Below are positions 52,075 to 62,020 of a DNA stretch of 64,000 nucleotides, piece by piece. The translations under genes and the position numbers were made by a program. Origin of the DNA: Pseudoips prasinana (taxonomy: Eukaryota; Arthropoda; Insecta; Lepidoptera; Nolidae); contig OX621254.1 in NCBI GenBank assembly GCA_951640165.1, forward strand, positions 20,806,001 to 20,870,000. Reading direction: 5' to 3'. How positions within the stretch are numbered: the first letter of the stretch is position 1; each line of letters starts with the position of its first letter. A model generated the notes under the pieces. It ran no database searches. It was given only the letters and a program-made list of their open reading frames with translations, and was not told where the DNA came from.

Positions 52075-52365
52075 TGTTAATGTCGTGGGCGAGGGTCCAG
52101 CGAGTGAGAACACGTAGAATAGCCTTTTAAACGATTTATTGAAAATGCGAGAAAATATATACATAAGTCGCAGAGCGCGTGTGTAGTCGCTCGCGGTACG
52201 GTGCGGACTGCCGTTACAATTTTTTAACCTTGTACATCATTTATATAAGATCATGTGGGTGACAATACAAAATATAATAATTATCTACCTTCAATTATTT
52301 ATACAAATCTAACATAAAATAACCAAAATTAAAACTAAATAACATAGTGTAACGCGTCGCTAACA
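52075..52365 (-). repeat. BEL 2 5' LTR
   Basis: 291 bp, partner of 38324-38616. TACCT target at 52366-52370. The minus strand continues after the LTR as AAGTGGTCTTCGAGCCGAAT, the BEL leader motif. Confidence 0.9.
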
Positions 52366-52567
52366 TACCTATATAAACATTCAGCGGAGTGGGACTTAAC
52401 TATCTTACGGTATAGGGGATATTGGTTGGAGTGTAGCCTTAGAGGCTCTATGGAGCGAGGACTTTTGTCAAAAATTATGTTTATGTTTTACAAAATTACC
52501 CAATTTTATTGCAGTATCGGATTGACCTTTAACCTAGCAACCATTTAGGTCCGTAGTGTCATGGTCC

Positions 52568-52618
52568 AAAGACGTACCGTTTCCGTGTTAACCCTTAACA
52601 CGGAAACGGTACGTCTTT
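52568..52618. repeat. perfect hairpin, 24-bp arms, 3-nt loop
   Basis: Arm 52568-52591 (AAAGACGTACCGTTTCCGTG...), loop CCC, exact complement 52595-52618. No element edge is evident. The rest of 52371-52740 shows no gene. Confidence 0.9.
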
Positions 52619-53094
52619 TTACGTTTACGTTTGAATTTTATTTCTTTTTTTTTACAAAACTATATTTACAAAAGAGTAGCTCGGAGGAAAATCTTTTCCG
52701 GGAAGAAATTGTTACTCTAGTCGTAAACCATGAGATAACGGTTTTTTAAGAGAGGTAGGGCATAGCGTTCATTCGCTCAAAGAGCAGCCCGACTGGGGAA
52801 GTACCTCCACCTTACAGAAGACATTCCTTAATAATAACATTAATAATTTTAATGTTTTGTTTCCGAGTGTGAGTAAGGTCGCCAGAGCTCATTGGGGTGG
52901 GGGGAAGGGTCAGCAACACTTGTTTGCTGACTCTAAAGGCTGGCGTCCTTTAGGGACGGATCGGGGCGGGTCGCATTGGAACGGGCCGCGGTTCTGTGAT
53001 GCTCTTGCGTCCATCTGTACGGGGCGCGGCGGACCGCCTAAGCGGATTTGATCTTACAGACGTGTTTTCGTGCTTGGACTGACATCGCGCTACC

Positions 53095-55591
53095 ATGGAC
53101 AGCTCAGACGAAGAGATGTTATGGTTTCAAATCCTTCTTGAGGAAGAGCAAAAAAATAAAAAACGACGACGAGTACACAAGGTGTGGGTGCATGATATAT
53201 GCCAGAAAAGAAATGTATTTGGTGAATACCATCATTTGTTTAACGATTTGAAGAAAGATCCAGTCAAATTCTTCGAGTATTTTCGAATGTGTTTTGGAAA
53301 ATTTGAAACATTGCTTAATATATTACGTGAAGATTTACAGAAACAAACCACAACATTTCGAAGGCCAATTGAACCAGAAGAACGACTTGCTATTTGTCTC
53401 AGGTAATTATGATTTTTTGACATCTGATAATAATTATATTATAATTAATTATTGTTTACACAATGAGATCGTGATTTACCTCCAATCTAAGAATCTGTCC
53501 TATACCCGAATAGGGGCATGGGTAAACCACTATTGCTTGGCGGTAGTCTTTCTAACTAGTATTATAAATACAAAAGTTTGGATGGATGGGTGTGTTACTC
53601 GATCACGCAAAAAGGCTTAACAGATTTGGATGAAATTTGGCACTCAGATAGTTTATTACCTGTATGAATACATAAACCACTTTATTAATGTGACAATAAA
53701 AAAAAATGAGTCATAATTAATCATATTTATTAGTAATTCCCAATAAAGTTAACATTAACATTACACAGTAACAATTATTTATTTTTTGGAAAATGCAGAA
53801 ATTGTTCCATGATTTCAGAACCTTGTACATCATGTTCTTGTACTTCATAAACTTGTCCTTCATATACTTGTTGTGACGAGTTAGATAGTATCGATGCCAT
53901 AGTAGGTGATGCTTGAAATGATGCTTGTTCAGAGGTCCGTAAAGGTTGAATGGACGAGAATTGATTATTTTGACTTCAAATCACGGCTGCAACTGGCTGT
54001 TGGTTTGCATATTTTGGGACTCTCTACTCGCATGCGATATATTATTTGTATCACCTTGTCTGCAAAACAAATCAGCCTCAGCATCGTTCACAATTTTAAT
54101 CGTCTTCTTTTTTTTGGTGATCCTACTCGAATCAGTTTCACTGACTTGGGATCTACTTATAGGTGGTGGTGTCATGACTGATGATAAGTTTGATGATAGT
54201 GGTGACATGGCTTGTGAATCTGTTGCTGACCGTGGTGACAGGACTTGTTCATCATCACTCAAAGATGGCAAATTTGTTAAATTTTGTTGTGTGTCATTAC
54301 ATATAAAGGGAGAGAGAAAGCTCAGTTCTTTTTCAAATCGAATTGGTTTTATGTTAGTGGCTGCCTGGCCACTCTTCGTTAGACGTAGTTTTTTGACGCG
54401 TCGATAATTATCGCGAATTCTCTTCCATCTCTCTTTACAATTTGCCGCTGGAACAAAATAAAAAGAATATCAGTCAACAAACATAGAAATGACTTCAATG
54501 AACTCTACGATTATGGCAATGGATGAAAGTGAGGTGCTCCAACTTTATTATTTGCGGAGAAATCGCGTAACATTCACACAAGAAAAAAATAGAATTGAAT
54601 TGAGAACCTCCTCTTTTTATGGAAGTCGGTTAATAAAATGTGCTTTTGTTTTAGGTTTTTGGCCACGGGGAATTCATTCAGGTCGCTGGCTTTTAATTAT
54701 CGACTCGGAGAAAAAACAGTAAGATATATCGTTTATGAGACTTGCACGGCGATATGGAACAATATGAAAGTACCTACACCTTCCGAAGAGGATTGGAAAC
54801 AGATAGCAAGAAAATATTGGGAAAAATTGAATTTTCCTCATTGTATTGGAGCGCTGGATGGCAAACATGTTGTTATCGAATGCCCCGCAAATAGTGGCTC
54901 GAAGTATTTTTGTTATAAAAAAACATTTTCAATTGTTTTGTTGGCCTTAGTGGATGCTGACTACAGATTTACACTACTCGATATAGGTGGCCTTGGAAAG
55001 AATTCTGATGGCTGTTTATTTGCCAATTCTGTCGTGGGAAAATCATTGGCACAAAACAAATTAAATATACCTGATGACAAGGCACTGCCGGGTACCGAGG
55101 AAATTATGCCTCATGTTATAGTGGGAGACGCAGCCTTTCCGCTACAGAAACATTTAATGAGACCGTATCCTGGAAATCAATTAACGTATCCTGGAAAAAA
55201 AAAATTCAACTACCGACTAAGCAGGGCCCGCCGAACCAGCGAAAATGCTTTTGGTATATTAGCTAGAAGGTTTAGAATTTATGAAAGGCGCTTATCTATG
55301 ACTCCTGAACATGTCAACATTGTTGTAGCGGCAACATGCTGTTTACATATCTTTTTGACAAATAGCCCATCGTATTGGTCACAAGATGATCTAAGAGAAA
55401 CTGTGAACGAGGGACTAGTAAATTTACCAATTATTGGAGGTAATTCATCTCAAGTCGCTTTCGCAATTCGCAACAAATTCAAAAGTTATTTCGTATCTCG
55501 TGCAGGCTCATGTCCATGGCAAATGACAGTTGTGAACAGAGGATATCGCCACATACACCGAGACCCAGATATGCAAGCGCAAGAAGAATAA
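53095..55591 (+). CDS. Harbinger 4 transposase, two exons, 414 aa, intact
   Basis: Exon 1 (53095-53402): MDSSDEEMLWFQILLEEEQK, a basic patch KNKKRRRVHKVWVHDI, EYHHLFNDLKKDPVKFFEYF, RMCFGKFETLLNIL and ERLAICLR at the CAG|GTAATT donor. Exon 2 (54655-55591, after TTTTGTTTTAG) joins in frame: FLATGNSFRSLAFNYRLGEK, GALDGKHVVIECPANSGSKY (D), DYRFTLLDIGGLGKNSDG (D), GDAAFPLQKHLMRPYP, SRARRTSENAFGILARRF (E). Exons of 308 and 937 nt give 415 codons with the stop. All DDE_4 (HARBI1-like) residues are present, so it is the only Harbinger here that could be active. Confidence 0.88.
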
Positions 55592-56384
55592 ATATAATTA
55601 TAAATTAATAATAAGTTACTTATTATTGCGTAAAGTTTGATATACTTATAATATTTTAAAAATGTTTGAATAAAAACATAAACCGACTTCAATGAAGTCT
55701 TCGCTTGGAGGTGCTTTGAGGTGCTCCGACTCCAGTGAAGTCTGTTTATGTTTTTTTATTTAAACATTTTTATTTCACCATTTTTTCATGTGAAAGACTA
55801 ATTTAAGTACACTTAACTCTCTGTATGATAATTAATAAACCGATTTTGATGAAATTTACAGTTTTCACTCAGTTGAATAATACCTAGTTTAACAAAAAAA
55901 AAGAATTACTTAAATCGGACTAGTAAGTATCGGAGATATGTGAGAACAAATATTGCACCTGTCTAATAATAATACACAATAACATTCCCTATCTCAAAAA
56001 CTTTTGAACCGATTTTGATTAAGTTTGCACCATTCCCTAGGTTGAACAATACCTAGTACAACAAAAAAAGAATTATTTAAATCGGACTTACACTTTTGGA
56101 GACGTGGACAAACATACATACACTTTTGAAATTTGGCACAGGTCTATAATAGAAGCTGATATAGACTAACATATCCCAAAAACTGGGCATTTCTGGAAAT
56201 ATTACATACATACGGGTCGAAAACCTATAATTTAAATGAATAGGTACTTACGTGTTTCATTCAAAATCTGTGCTATTTCTTGCCATATATTCATGCGCCG
56301 CTGCTCATCGTGATATCTAGGGTCTCCTAGATCATACAGTTCTCTATACTTTTGCACTAAAGAAATAAGCAGTTCTTCGTTCAT
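53775..56384 (-). pseudogene. Harbinger 4 accessory MADF protein, two exons, one frameshift
   Basis: Exon 1 (56384-56252, 133 nt): MNEELLISLVQKYRELYDLG...RRMNIWQEIAQILNET, donor |GTAAGT. Exon 2 from 54447 (after TTTTGTTCCAG): ANCKERWKRIRDNYRRVKKL completes the MADF domain, then a Ser/Pro-rich linker and a KKKKTIK patch. A frameshift or stop near 53981 separates the last part (FQASPTMASILSNSSQQVYE...QFLHFPKNK, TAA 53775-53777). Exon 2 lies inside the transposase intron. Probably a one-base lesion in an otherwise whole gene. Confidence 0.7.
55620..56240. repeat. fold-back and dispersed repeats in Harbinger 4 3' region
   Basis: 55655-55775 forms an imperfect inverted repeat (GAATAAAAACATAAACCGAC...GAAGTC against GACT...GTTTATGTTTTTTTATTTAAA). 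55795-56215 holds two similar units with ACCGATTTTGATGAAATT / AACCGATTTTGATTAAGTTT and AATTATTTAAATCGGACT. No protein. Confidence 0.55.
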
Positions 56385-56741
56385 TTTCGTTTATTCACGG
56401 CACGTGCGCTCACATCCGCCTGCCTGCGTCGACTAGACGGATCGGGGCGGGTCGCAGCGCACCGCCGACAGAAATACGCCTGCGAAGCGATCCGCCAATG
56501 CGTTGCCGCCCGCCGCGCTCCGATCCGTCGCTAATAAACAATATTTCATACAAAACATAGCCAGGCGTATTTTTGCGTTGCGACGCGGCCCGACCCGATC
56601 CGCCTAGTGGACGCTAGCCTTAAAAGGCCGGCAACGCACTCGCGACTCCTCTGGTGTCGCGAGTGTACATGGGCGGCGGTGATCACTTACCATCATGTGA
56701 CCCACTTGCTCGTTTGTCGCCCGCTGATATAAAAAAAAAAA

Positions 56742-56932
56742 ACGCCAAAATCCCGTGAAAATTAAAGCAAAACAAAATTCATACAAATTTTGTTACAAGT
56801 GTCAGTATACGATTTTACCGATCGAGGTGGACAAAAAAGGCAAGCCTATTTACGAGACTCTAAATGGTTTTAATTAGGTATATAAAGGTTTTACAATAAA
56901 TAAAAGACAAAAATTAGTTAATAAGACTACAT
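56742..56932. other. no gene; 3' flank of the next element
   Basis: ACGATTTTACCGATCGA at 56811-56827 also occurs at 4467-4482 (gypsy gag start) for 16 bases; its meaning is unclear. Confidence 0.35.
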
Positions 56933-59166
56933 TTATTCCACTTTCAACAACATTTTTAAATTTGCACTATGTTTCGCCATGTGCTTGCGGGGAGGTTTTC
57001 TTAATAAACTTATGTGGGGATCTGAACACATCAACAAATATTTAATTAAATCGTAATTAGTTCTGTATCTGCTGGTCTTCATTGTATGGCCCAATCTGGC
57101 TTTCCTGATTTCTTTATTTTTTGCTTCCGAAGCCTCCTCAGACATTTGTCCCACTGGTATAATAGAATTTTTTATTATATCTGCTCCATGCACTAAGATT
57201 TTGTGCACTGTAACGGGCATATTATACCATGGGTATAAACTGAGATATAAATCTCTAGTTTCCGTGCAATAATTTTGAAATCTATCGCCATCTATTTCAT
57301 ACCCTGAAGCTATAGCTGAGAGAATTGTGCTGAGATGTTCAATTAATTTTTCGTCCAGACCAGTGATCCGTGCTGTGGTCTTGTAATTGAAAAAAAATTA
57401 TCGTGCAGTGTTACCGTCATTACTGGTACCAAATCCTGGTTTGACTTTATCAATAATGAGACCAGCTTCCTTGAACATTTTCTTTATTTCATCCTTTCGT
57501 TTTTTAAATATTTCTTTATTTATTTCTCCTCTCACTTGCCATTCACAAATATTTATACGGTAACTAATATTTAAAAGGCATTCCATAGATCGAATCTACG
57601 CATGTAAACTTGATATTCCAAATTGGTACATTACTTCATCTGGCTTTCTAGCTATTGTCACGGAATTCATTTCTTTCGATGTTGCCTTGCATATAAAACA
57701 CCTTTGAGTAGATTTGTTCTCTGATAAAACATTACACACCTTACCGTCAATCATTGATAGTATTAATTTGTGGGTGATAGAAATATTTACGCCTTTGACT
57801 TTAACTAGGGTTGGCACTAGTTCCCGTATTTGATTTTCAATCATTTGGCATTCTTCTTTTATTAATTCTTCAGTTTCTTTCTTATAAATGAATTTAATTA
57901 CGCGACAGAATCTGGGTGAGGACGGCCGTGGATTTTCCCATATCATGTTATGTTCGCTATCTTCAAGTCTAATTGGAACTAACGATATTATAAACATATA
58001 TTGGTCTGTGCTATCTGGATCTTCAAATGGTTGTTTGTACGAGCTATGGCCAGAAGAATCATCGCATCCCCACTTGTAAATAAGTGTATAATTCAACACC
58101 CTAATATCAATCACTTCTCCAAGAACATCTCTGCATATTCTTAAGGCAGTATGGTTCAAAAGATCCAGTCTTACTTCAGCCGATATGTCCGTTACAGTGA
58201 TATTTTCAACTGGAGGATAACATTGTCTCTTCACCTGAGCTACATAATCATAGCAAGGATACGCGTGGAATCCTCTTTCTCGAGCTTCTTGTTGGACGTT
58301 TTTATATGTCTGCACTGTGAAGTTATTTGCTATGAAAAAAGCCAAAGCTTCTTCAGCAGAATATGGTCTTTGTTTCTTTTTATCATCAAAAACTCGTCGC
58401 GCTTTCTTAATATTAGTGGCTCGCTTTGGCGAAGCCACAGATATTTCTTGTATAAGTTGCGCAGCATCGCGTTTACCACTAGCTCTAACACTTAGCTGTG
58501 CAGCTAATGTTAACTGATCTTTGCTATAGTCAGTTAATAAGTGATGAATTTTCCTCTTTCTTGTTTTATTTGAGCTTTGTTCAAAGCTTTTCTGTGGTCT
58601 GCCTTTGCTAGAACTTGGTTGCGGAGATTCTTCTACTTCTACAAGCATATTTAGAACTAAATATTCATACTCTTGTAGAAACAAATCTTCTCGTCTTTGC
58701 TTCCGCTCCCATTTGGAACGAATTTTTTCGCATTCATTTTTCAAATATGCCTTTAATTGATTCTCTTTCTCTTTTGTAAGTACTAAATCACCAAAATTCA
58801 TCTTCACAAAGTTGATAACTTTGCTTAATCGACCCTTAGCCGGTACAGAGCGCCAAAAATCAATTAATGATTTTCGTTGAATTCGGACATCTATAAAAAA
58901 AATATATACCTATTTTTATAATCGCAAATTTTCGCAAACACATATTATTATGGAATGAAAATATAATAAACAGAAAATCATTTAAAACTGCTGTCGCAGC
59001 TTTACTTCGCATTACTACATAGTGCATTGCTGATTGAAAAATGAGTATGGACAAAAAAACAATTTTTTTTAATTTTTAATGTTAATGTTATACCCATATA
59101 GATGTATTAATTAATTGATTATAATATTTTAATAAACAGATAATTACCTCTGTTTACGTAGTCCAT
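56933..59166 (-). pseudogene. RAG1/Transib/Chapaev-like transposase gene, two exons, two nonsense codons
   Basis: Exon 1 (59166-59148): ATG, MDYVNR, donor AG|GTAATT. Exon 2 from 58890 after TTTTTTTATAG continues in frame DVRIQRKSLIDFWRSV...NFVKMNFGDLVLTKEK; the whole frame is about 658 codons to 56933. Landmarks in order resemble the RAG1 core: D in YKWGCDDSSGHSSYKQ; D in SMIDGKVCNVL followed by zinc-like CFICKATSKEMN; FGISSLHA-stop-IRSMECLLN; KPGFGTSNDGNTAR-stop-FF; HKILVHGADIIKNS; and a helix with EE in GQMSEEASEAKNKEIRKAR. The stops are TAG at 57596-57598 (Trp expected) and TAA at 57398-57400; everything else stays in frame. The family is shared by many insect orphan proteins; Transib versus Chapaev is unresolved. 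No inverted ends were found. Confidence 0.65.
58891..59147 (-). other. intron of the RAG1-like gene
   Basis: 257 bp, GTAATTATCTG...TTTTTTTTATAG. Splicing keeps the frame (G|AT giving Asp). Confidence 0.65.
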
Positions 59167-59284
59167 AGCTTACATTCACTTAAAATCGCACAAAACACAG
59201 AGACACAAGGATACCCGTTAACGTACACGGAGACACTGATCGAGCAGCCGACTACCACAACCGGTTTCAGCTAGTTTTGACCAT

Positions 59285-59845
59285 TGTTAGAAAAGGATCG
59301 CGGCACCTGTTTCTTTTGAATTATCAGGTAGAGTGCGTATTTAACAGTGTATTACAAGGGTGGAAACGCTGTTTTTAAGTATTTGATATTTTTATTTTTG
59401 TCCTCTCAGATTGGTCAAATCGTATACAGTAATGTCGGTCGTACTTTCAGCTTTTAGCACTAAAGAGTATTTGCTTAGCGTTTGTGGAGTATGAGAAAGT
59501 CTGTGATTCGATCGAAACCTGGGCCGTGCTGTGGTCTTTTTTTTACGGACAAAAAAAATGTACGGGCTAAGTGCGTTGCACTTGCACCGACAGCATTTTA
59601 CCGTAGCGCGTGGTTTCATACTTATTATATTCATGTAATTTCATTAGTAGTGAATCGTACCTCGGTCGGCTACCACGTCGAGTCACTTTACTATTCATAT
59701 ATTACCATACACCATCACCATCTCAACCTCATCTTAGATTAGTGTTCAGTGAATACAACATAATTACCATATCTCTAACCTACGACTTTCTATTATCACC
59801 ACGCAATAATCTATACATGGTCCTTCGAGCCGGATTGAACCAGCG
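59285..59845 (+). repeat. candidate BEL LTR plus primer site and leader, plus strand
   Basis: A stretch from about 59285 (TGTTAGAAAAGG) to 59814 (CTATACA) is followed by TGGTCCTTCGAGCCGGATTG, the leader/primer motif seen after the BEL 1 and BEL 2 LTRs. The orientation is opposite to BEL 3 pol, which begins right after 59845. The left boundary is a guess, as no second copy is in the window. Confidence 0.4.
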
Positions 59846-62020
59846 ACCTATGGATAGACTTCCATCTATTCCAAATATCTCTGAATATTTTTTGAGTTAG
59901 CTGCCATCTCGTACGATGATCGTGCTCTGTTTCAACTATGGTAAGAGTTGGTCCGCTTGCTAGGAAATGAGAAGGTGTTAGGTAGTCTAAATCTTCTGGA
60001 TCTTCTGTCATTGGGCATAGCGGTCTTGAATTCAAGCACGCTTCTAACTGCGTTAAAATTGTGGTAAACTCTTCAAAAGTTAGTTTTTGTTCTCCGACGA
60101 CGCGTTTTAAATGATATTTGAGACTTTTGATTTTTGATTCCCACACCCCTCCACTCGACGGAAAGGATGGGCAATTATAGTGCCAAACAATGCCCATCTC
60201 CGAAACTTCATTTAAAAAACCAGTATCGTTCGCAATTCGCTTTAATTCGTCGAGCCCTTCATTTAAAACTCTATTAGAACCCACGAAATTGGTTCCATTA
60301 TCGCTATACATATGGTGCGGAGTCCCTCTTCTCGCGGCCATCCTTCTTAGCGCGGCTAGGAAACTAGATGTGGTGAGATCGGAAACTAGCTCCAGATGCA
60401 CGGCCTTGGTCGCCATACATACAAATACTGCTACGTAACCCTTGGTAGTTTTGATGCCACGACCCTTGTTTGCTTTTACCAGAATACTACCGGTAAAGTC
60501 AACGCCGGTGTTCTCGAATGGTCTCGATACGTTGCTTCTGGAGAATGGTAAATCACCCATTAACTGTTGTTGTATATTTGGTTCATTTTTACGGCACGTA
60601 ACGCATAGGCGAAGGCGCTTCTTGGTAGCTTGGTTGCCGCCCACTACCCAGTACGTTTTTCTTAAAAATGCTGATGTTAAGCGCGGTCCCCCATGGTAAC
60701 AAAGTTTGTGCGCCTGGTCAATCAGCAATTCCGTCAATTTACTAGAGTGTGGTATAATAATAGGATGTTTCATATTATAATCTATTTGAGCATTTTTCAA
60801 CCGACCGCCGACACGTAAAAGTCCATCCTTATCCAAAAATGGGTTTAAGTTGAAAATGTTACTCTTCTTATCTACACAAGTTTTGATACTTAAGTCAGAC
60901 ATCTCCTTTGAAAACTCCAGTTGTTGACAATATTTTAAAATCATTAATTTTGCTCTATTTAACTCTGGTAAACTTAAATAAGGTTTTATATTTTTATCAT
61001 TATTACGTGAAATTGCTCGCAAAATCCATGCAATAATTCGCACGACTCGCAAAAATGTGCTGTGTTTCGTAATCAACAGTTGTATGACGGAGTCTTCCTG
61101 TGATCTAATTACAACATTAGACAGGTTTGTTTTCTTGGCTTCAATATCAGTAAAATAAGTTTTATGGTTTTTATCTAAATCTGGTATAAAAGTTGATAAC
61201 CACTGAGGCCCTTTCCACCACAGCGGGTGCTCCTTTAATTGACTGGCTGTCAAGCCTCTACTCGCGCAATCAGCCGGGTTTTGTTCTGATGGCACGTATC
61301 TCCAACACTCAGGCGGCATGGTTTCTGTTATTTTCCTCACTCTATTTGACACAAATGGTTTCCAACGGCTTGGATCTCCTTGTATCCATCCTAAGACGAC
61401 CTTGGAGTCAGTCCAACCGTACATTTTTACATTATAATTTGGTAAACACTGCTTGACCTTTGACATCAGTTTAGATAGTAATTCAGCAGCACAGCACTCT
61501 AATTTTGGTAATGAGATACTCTTGCTAGTAGGCACAAGTCTTGCTTTTGCTATTACAAGGACTACCGATGACTGGTGACTACGGTTTATCTTGCAATATA
61601 CCACACTGGCAAAAGCAACAGTTGACGAATCGGCAAACCCATGTAGTTCAATGGTATCATTTTCACAGGTACCAATCCATCGAGGAATCTGTAACTGCTC
61701 AATTTGGTGTATATCGGCCTTGATTTTTGTCCACTCAGCACAAATATTTTCTGGTAAATTTTGGTCCCACTCAGTTTGTAACCGTAAAACTGATTGGAAT
61801 AATAATTTTAATTTCGTAGTTAGAGGCGACAACCAACCTAACGGATCAAATACCTTAGATATGTCCGATAATAAGGACCTTTTTGTAGGATGAGTTGTAG
61901 TTTGTTCTATTTTAGATTGGAATGTAAATATGTCACTCTTGGGTTTCCAGCGAAGGCCCAAAGTCTTGGTAGCTTCCATTTCTCGAAAATCAAAGACTTC
62001 TTGATTTTCGCGGAATTTGG
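59846..62020 (-). pseudogene. BEL 3 RT end, RNase H and integrase
   Basis: KFRENQEVFDFREMEATKTL, DISKVFDPLGWLSPL, RNase H (LHGFADSSTVAFASVVY, PKLECCAAELLSKLMSKV, WTDSKVVLGWIQGDPSRWKP), NPADCASRGLTA, integrase finger (LIDQAHKLCYHGGPR, CVTCRKNEP), D (FENTGVDFTGSILV), D (YSDNGTNFVGSNRV), E (SSGGVWESKIKSLK), and TPSHFLASGP. The end after RDIWNRW reads into foreign DNA, so the C-terminal tip and 3' LTR are missing. It is shifted by one base from the upstream RT near 62020 but otherwise has no stop over more than 700 codons. Confidence 0.85.

Larger units (their letters stand above)
38324..52365 (-). mobile_element. BEL 2 (BEL/Pao), pol largely deleted, outermost of a four-level nest
   Basis: LTRs at 38324-38616 and 52075-52365; 5-bp target TACCT at 38319-38323 and 52366-52370. 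Minus-strand gag and protease survive at 49425-52072. RT, RNase H and integrase are missing; only about 120 bp of 3' sequence (38617-38735, with purine tract CTAGGGTGGGGAG) lies beyond the inserted DD82E element. Confidence 0.85.
52937..56620 (+). mobile_element. Harbinger 4, complete 3.7-kb element
   Basis: Inverted ends AGGCTGGCGTCC... (52937-52976) and the complement at 56581-56620, TAA on both sides (52934-52936, 56621-56623). It carries an intact two-exon transposase and a two-exon antisense accessory gene. The GC-rich ends repeat GGATCGGGGCGGGTCGC. Confidence 0.9.
52740..56741 (+). mobile_element. lepidopteran short retroelement tail, split by Harbinger 4
   Basis: The left part (AGAGCAGCCCGACTGGGGAA and TACCTCCACCTTACAGAAGA, then GGGGAAGGGTCAGCAACAC) is completed at 56624-56741 by GGCCGGCAACGCACTCGCGA, GGGCGGCGGTGATCACTTAC and CATCATGTGACCC, then a poly(A) at 56731-56741. 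This 3' type is very common in lepidopteran genomes. Harbinger 4 interrupts it. Confidence 0.7.

Noticed and set aside
58860..59054. 64-codon minus-strand frame
   Set aside because: Falls in the intron of the RAG1-like gene; spliced reading explains the region better.
59482..59900. Plus-strand frames of 86 and 96 codons
   Set aside because: Lie in the candidate LTR/leader and across the inversion junction; no recognisable protein.
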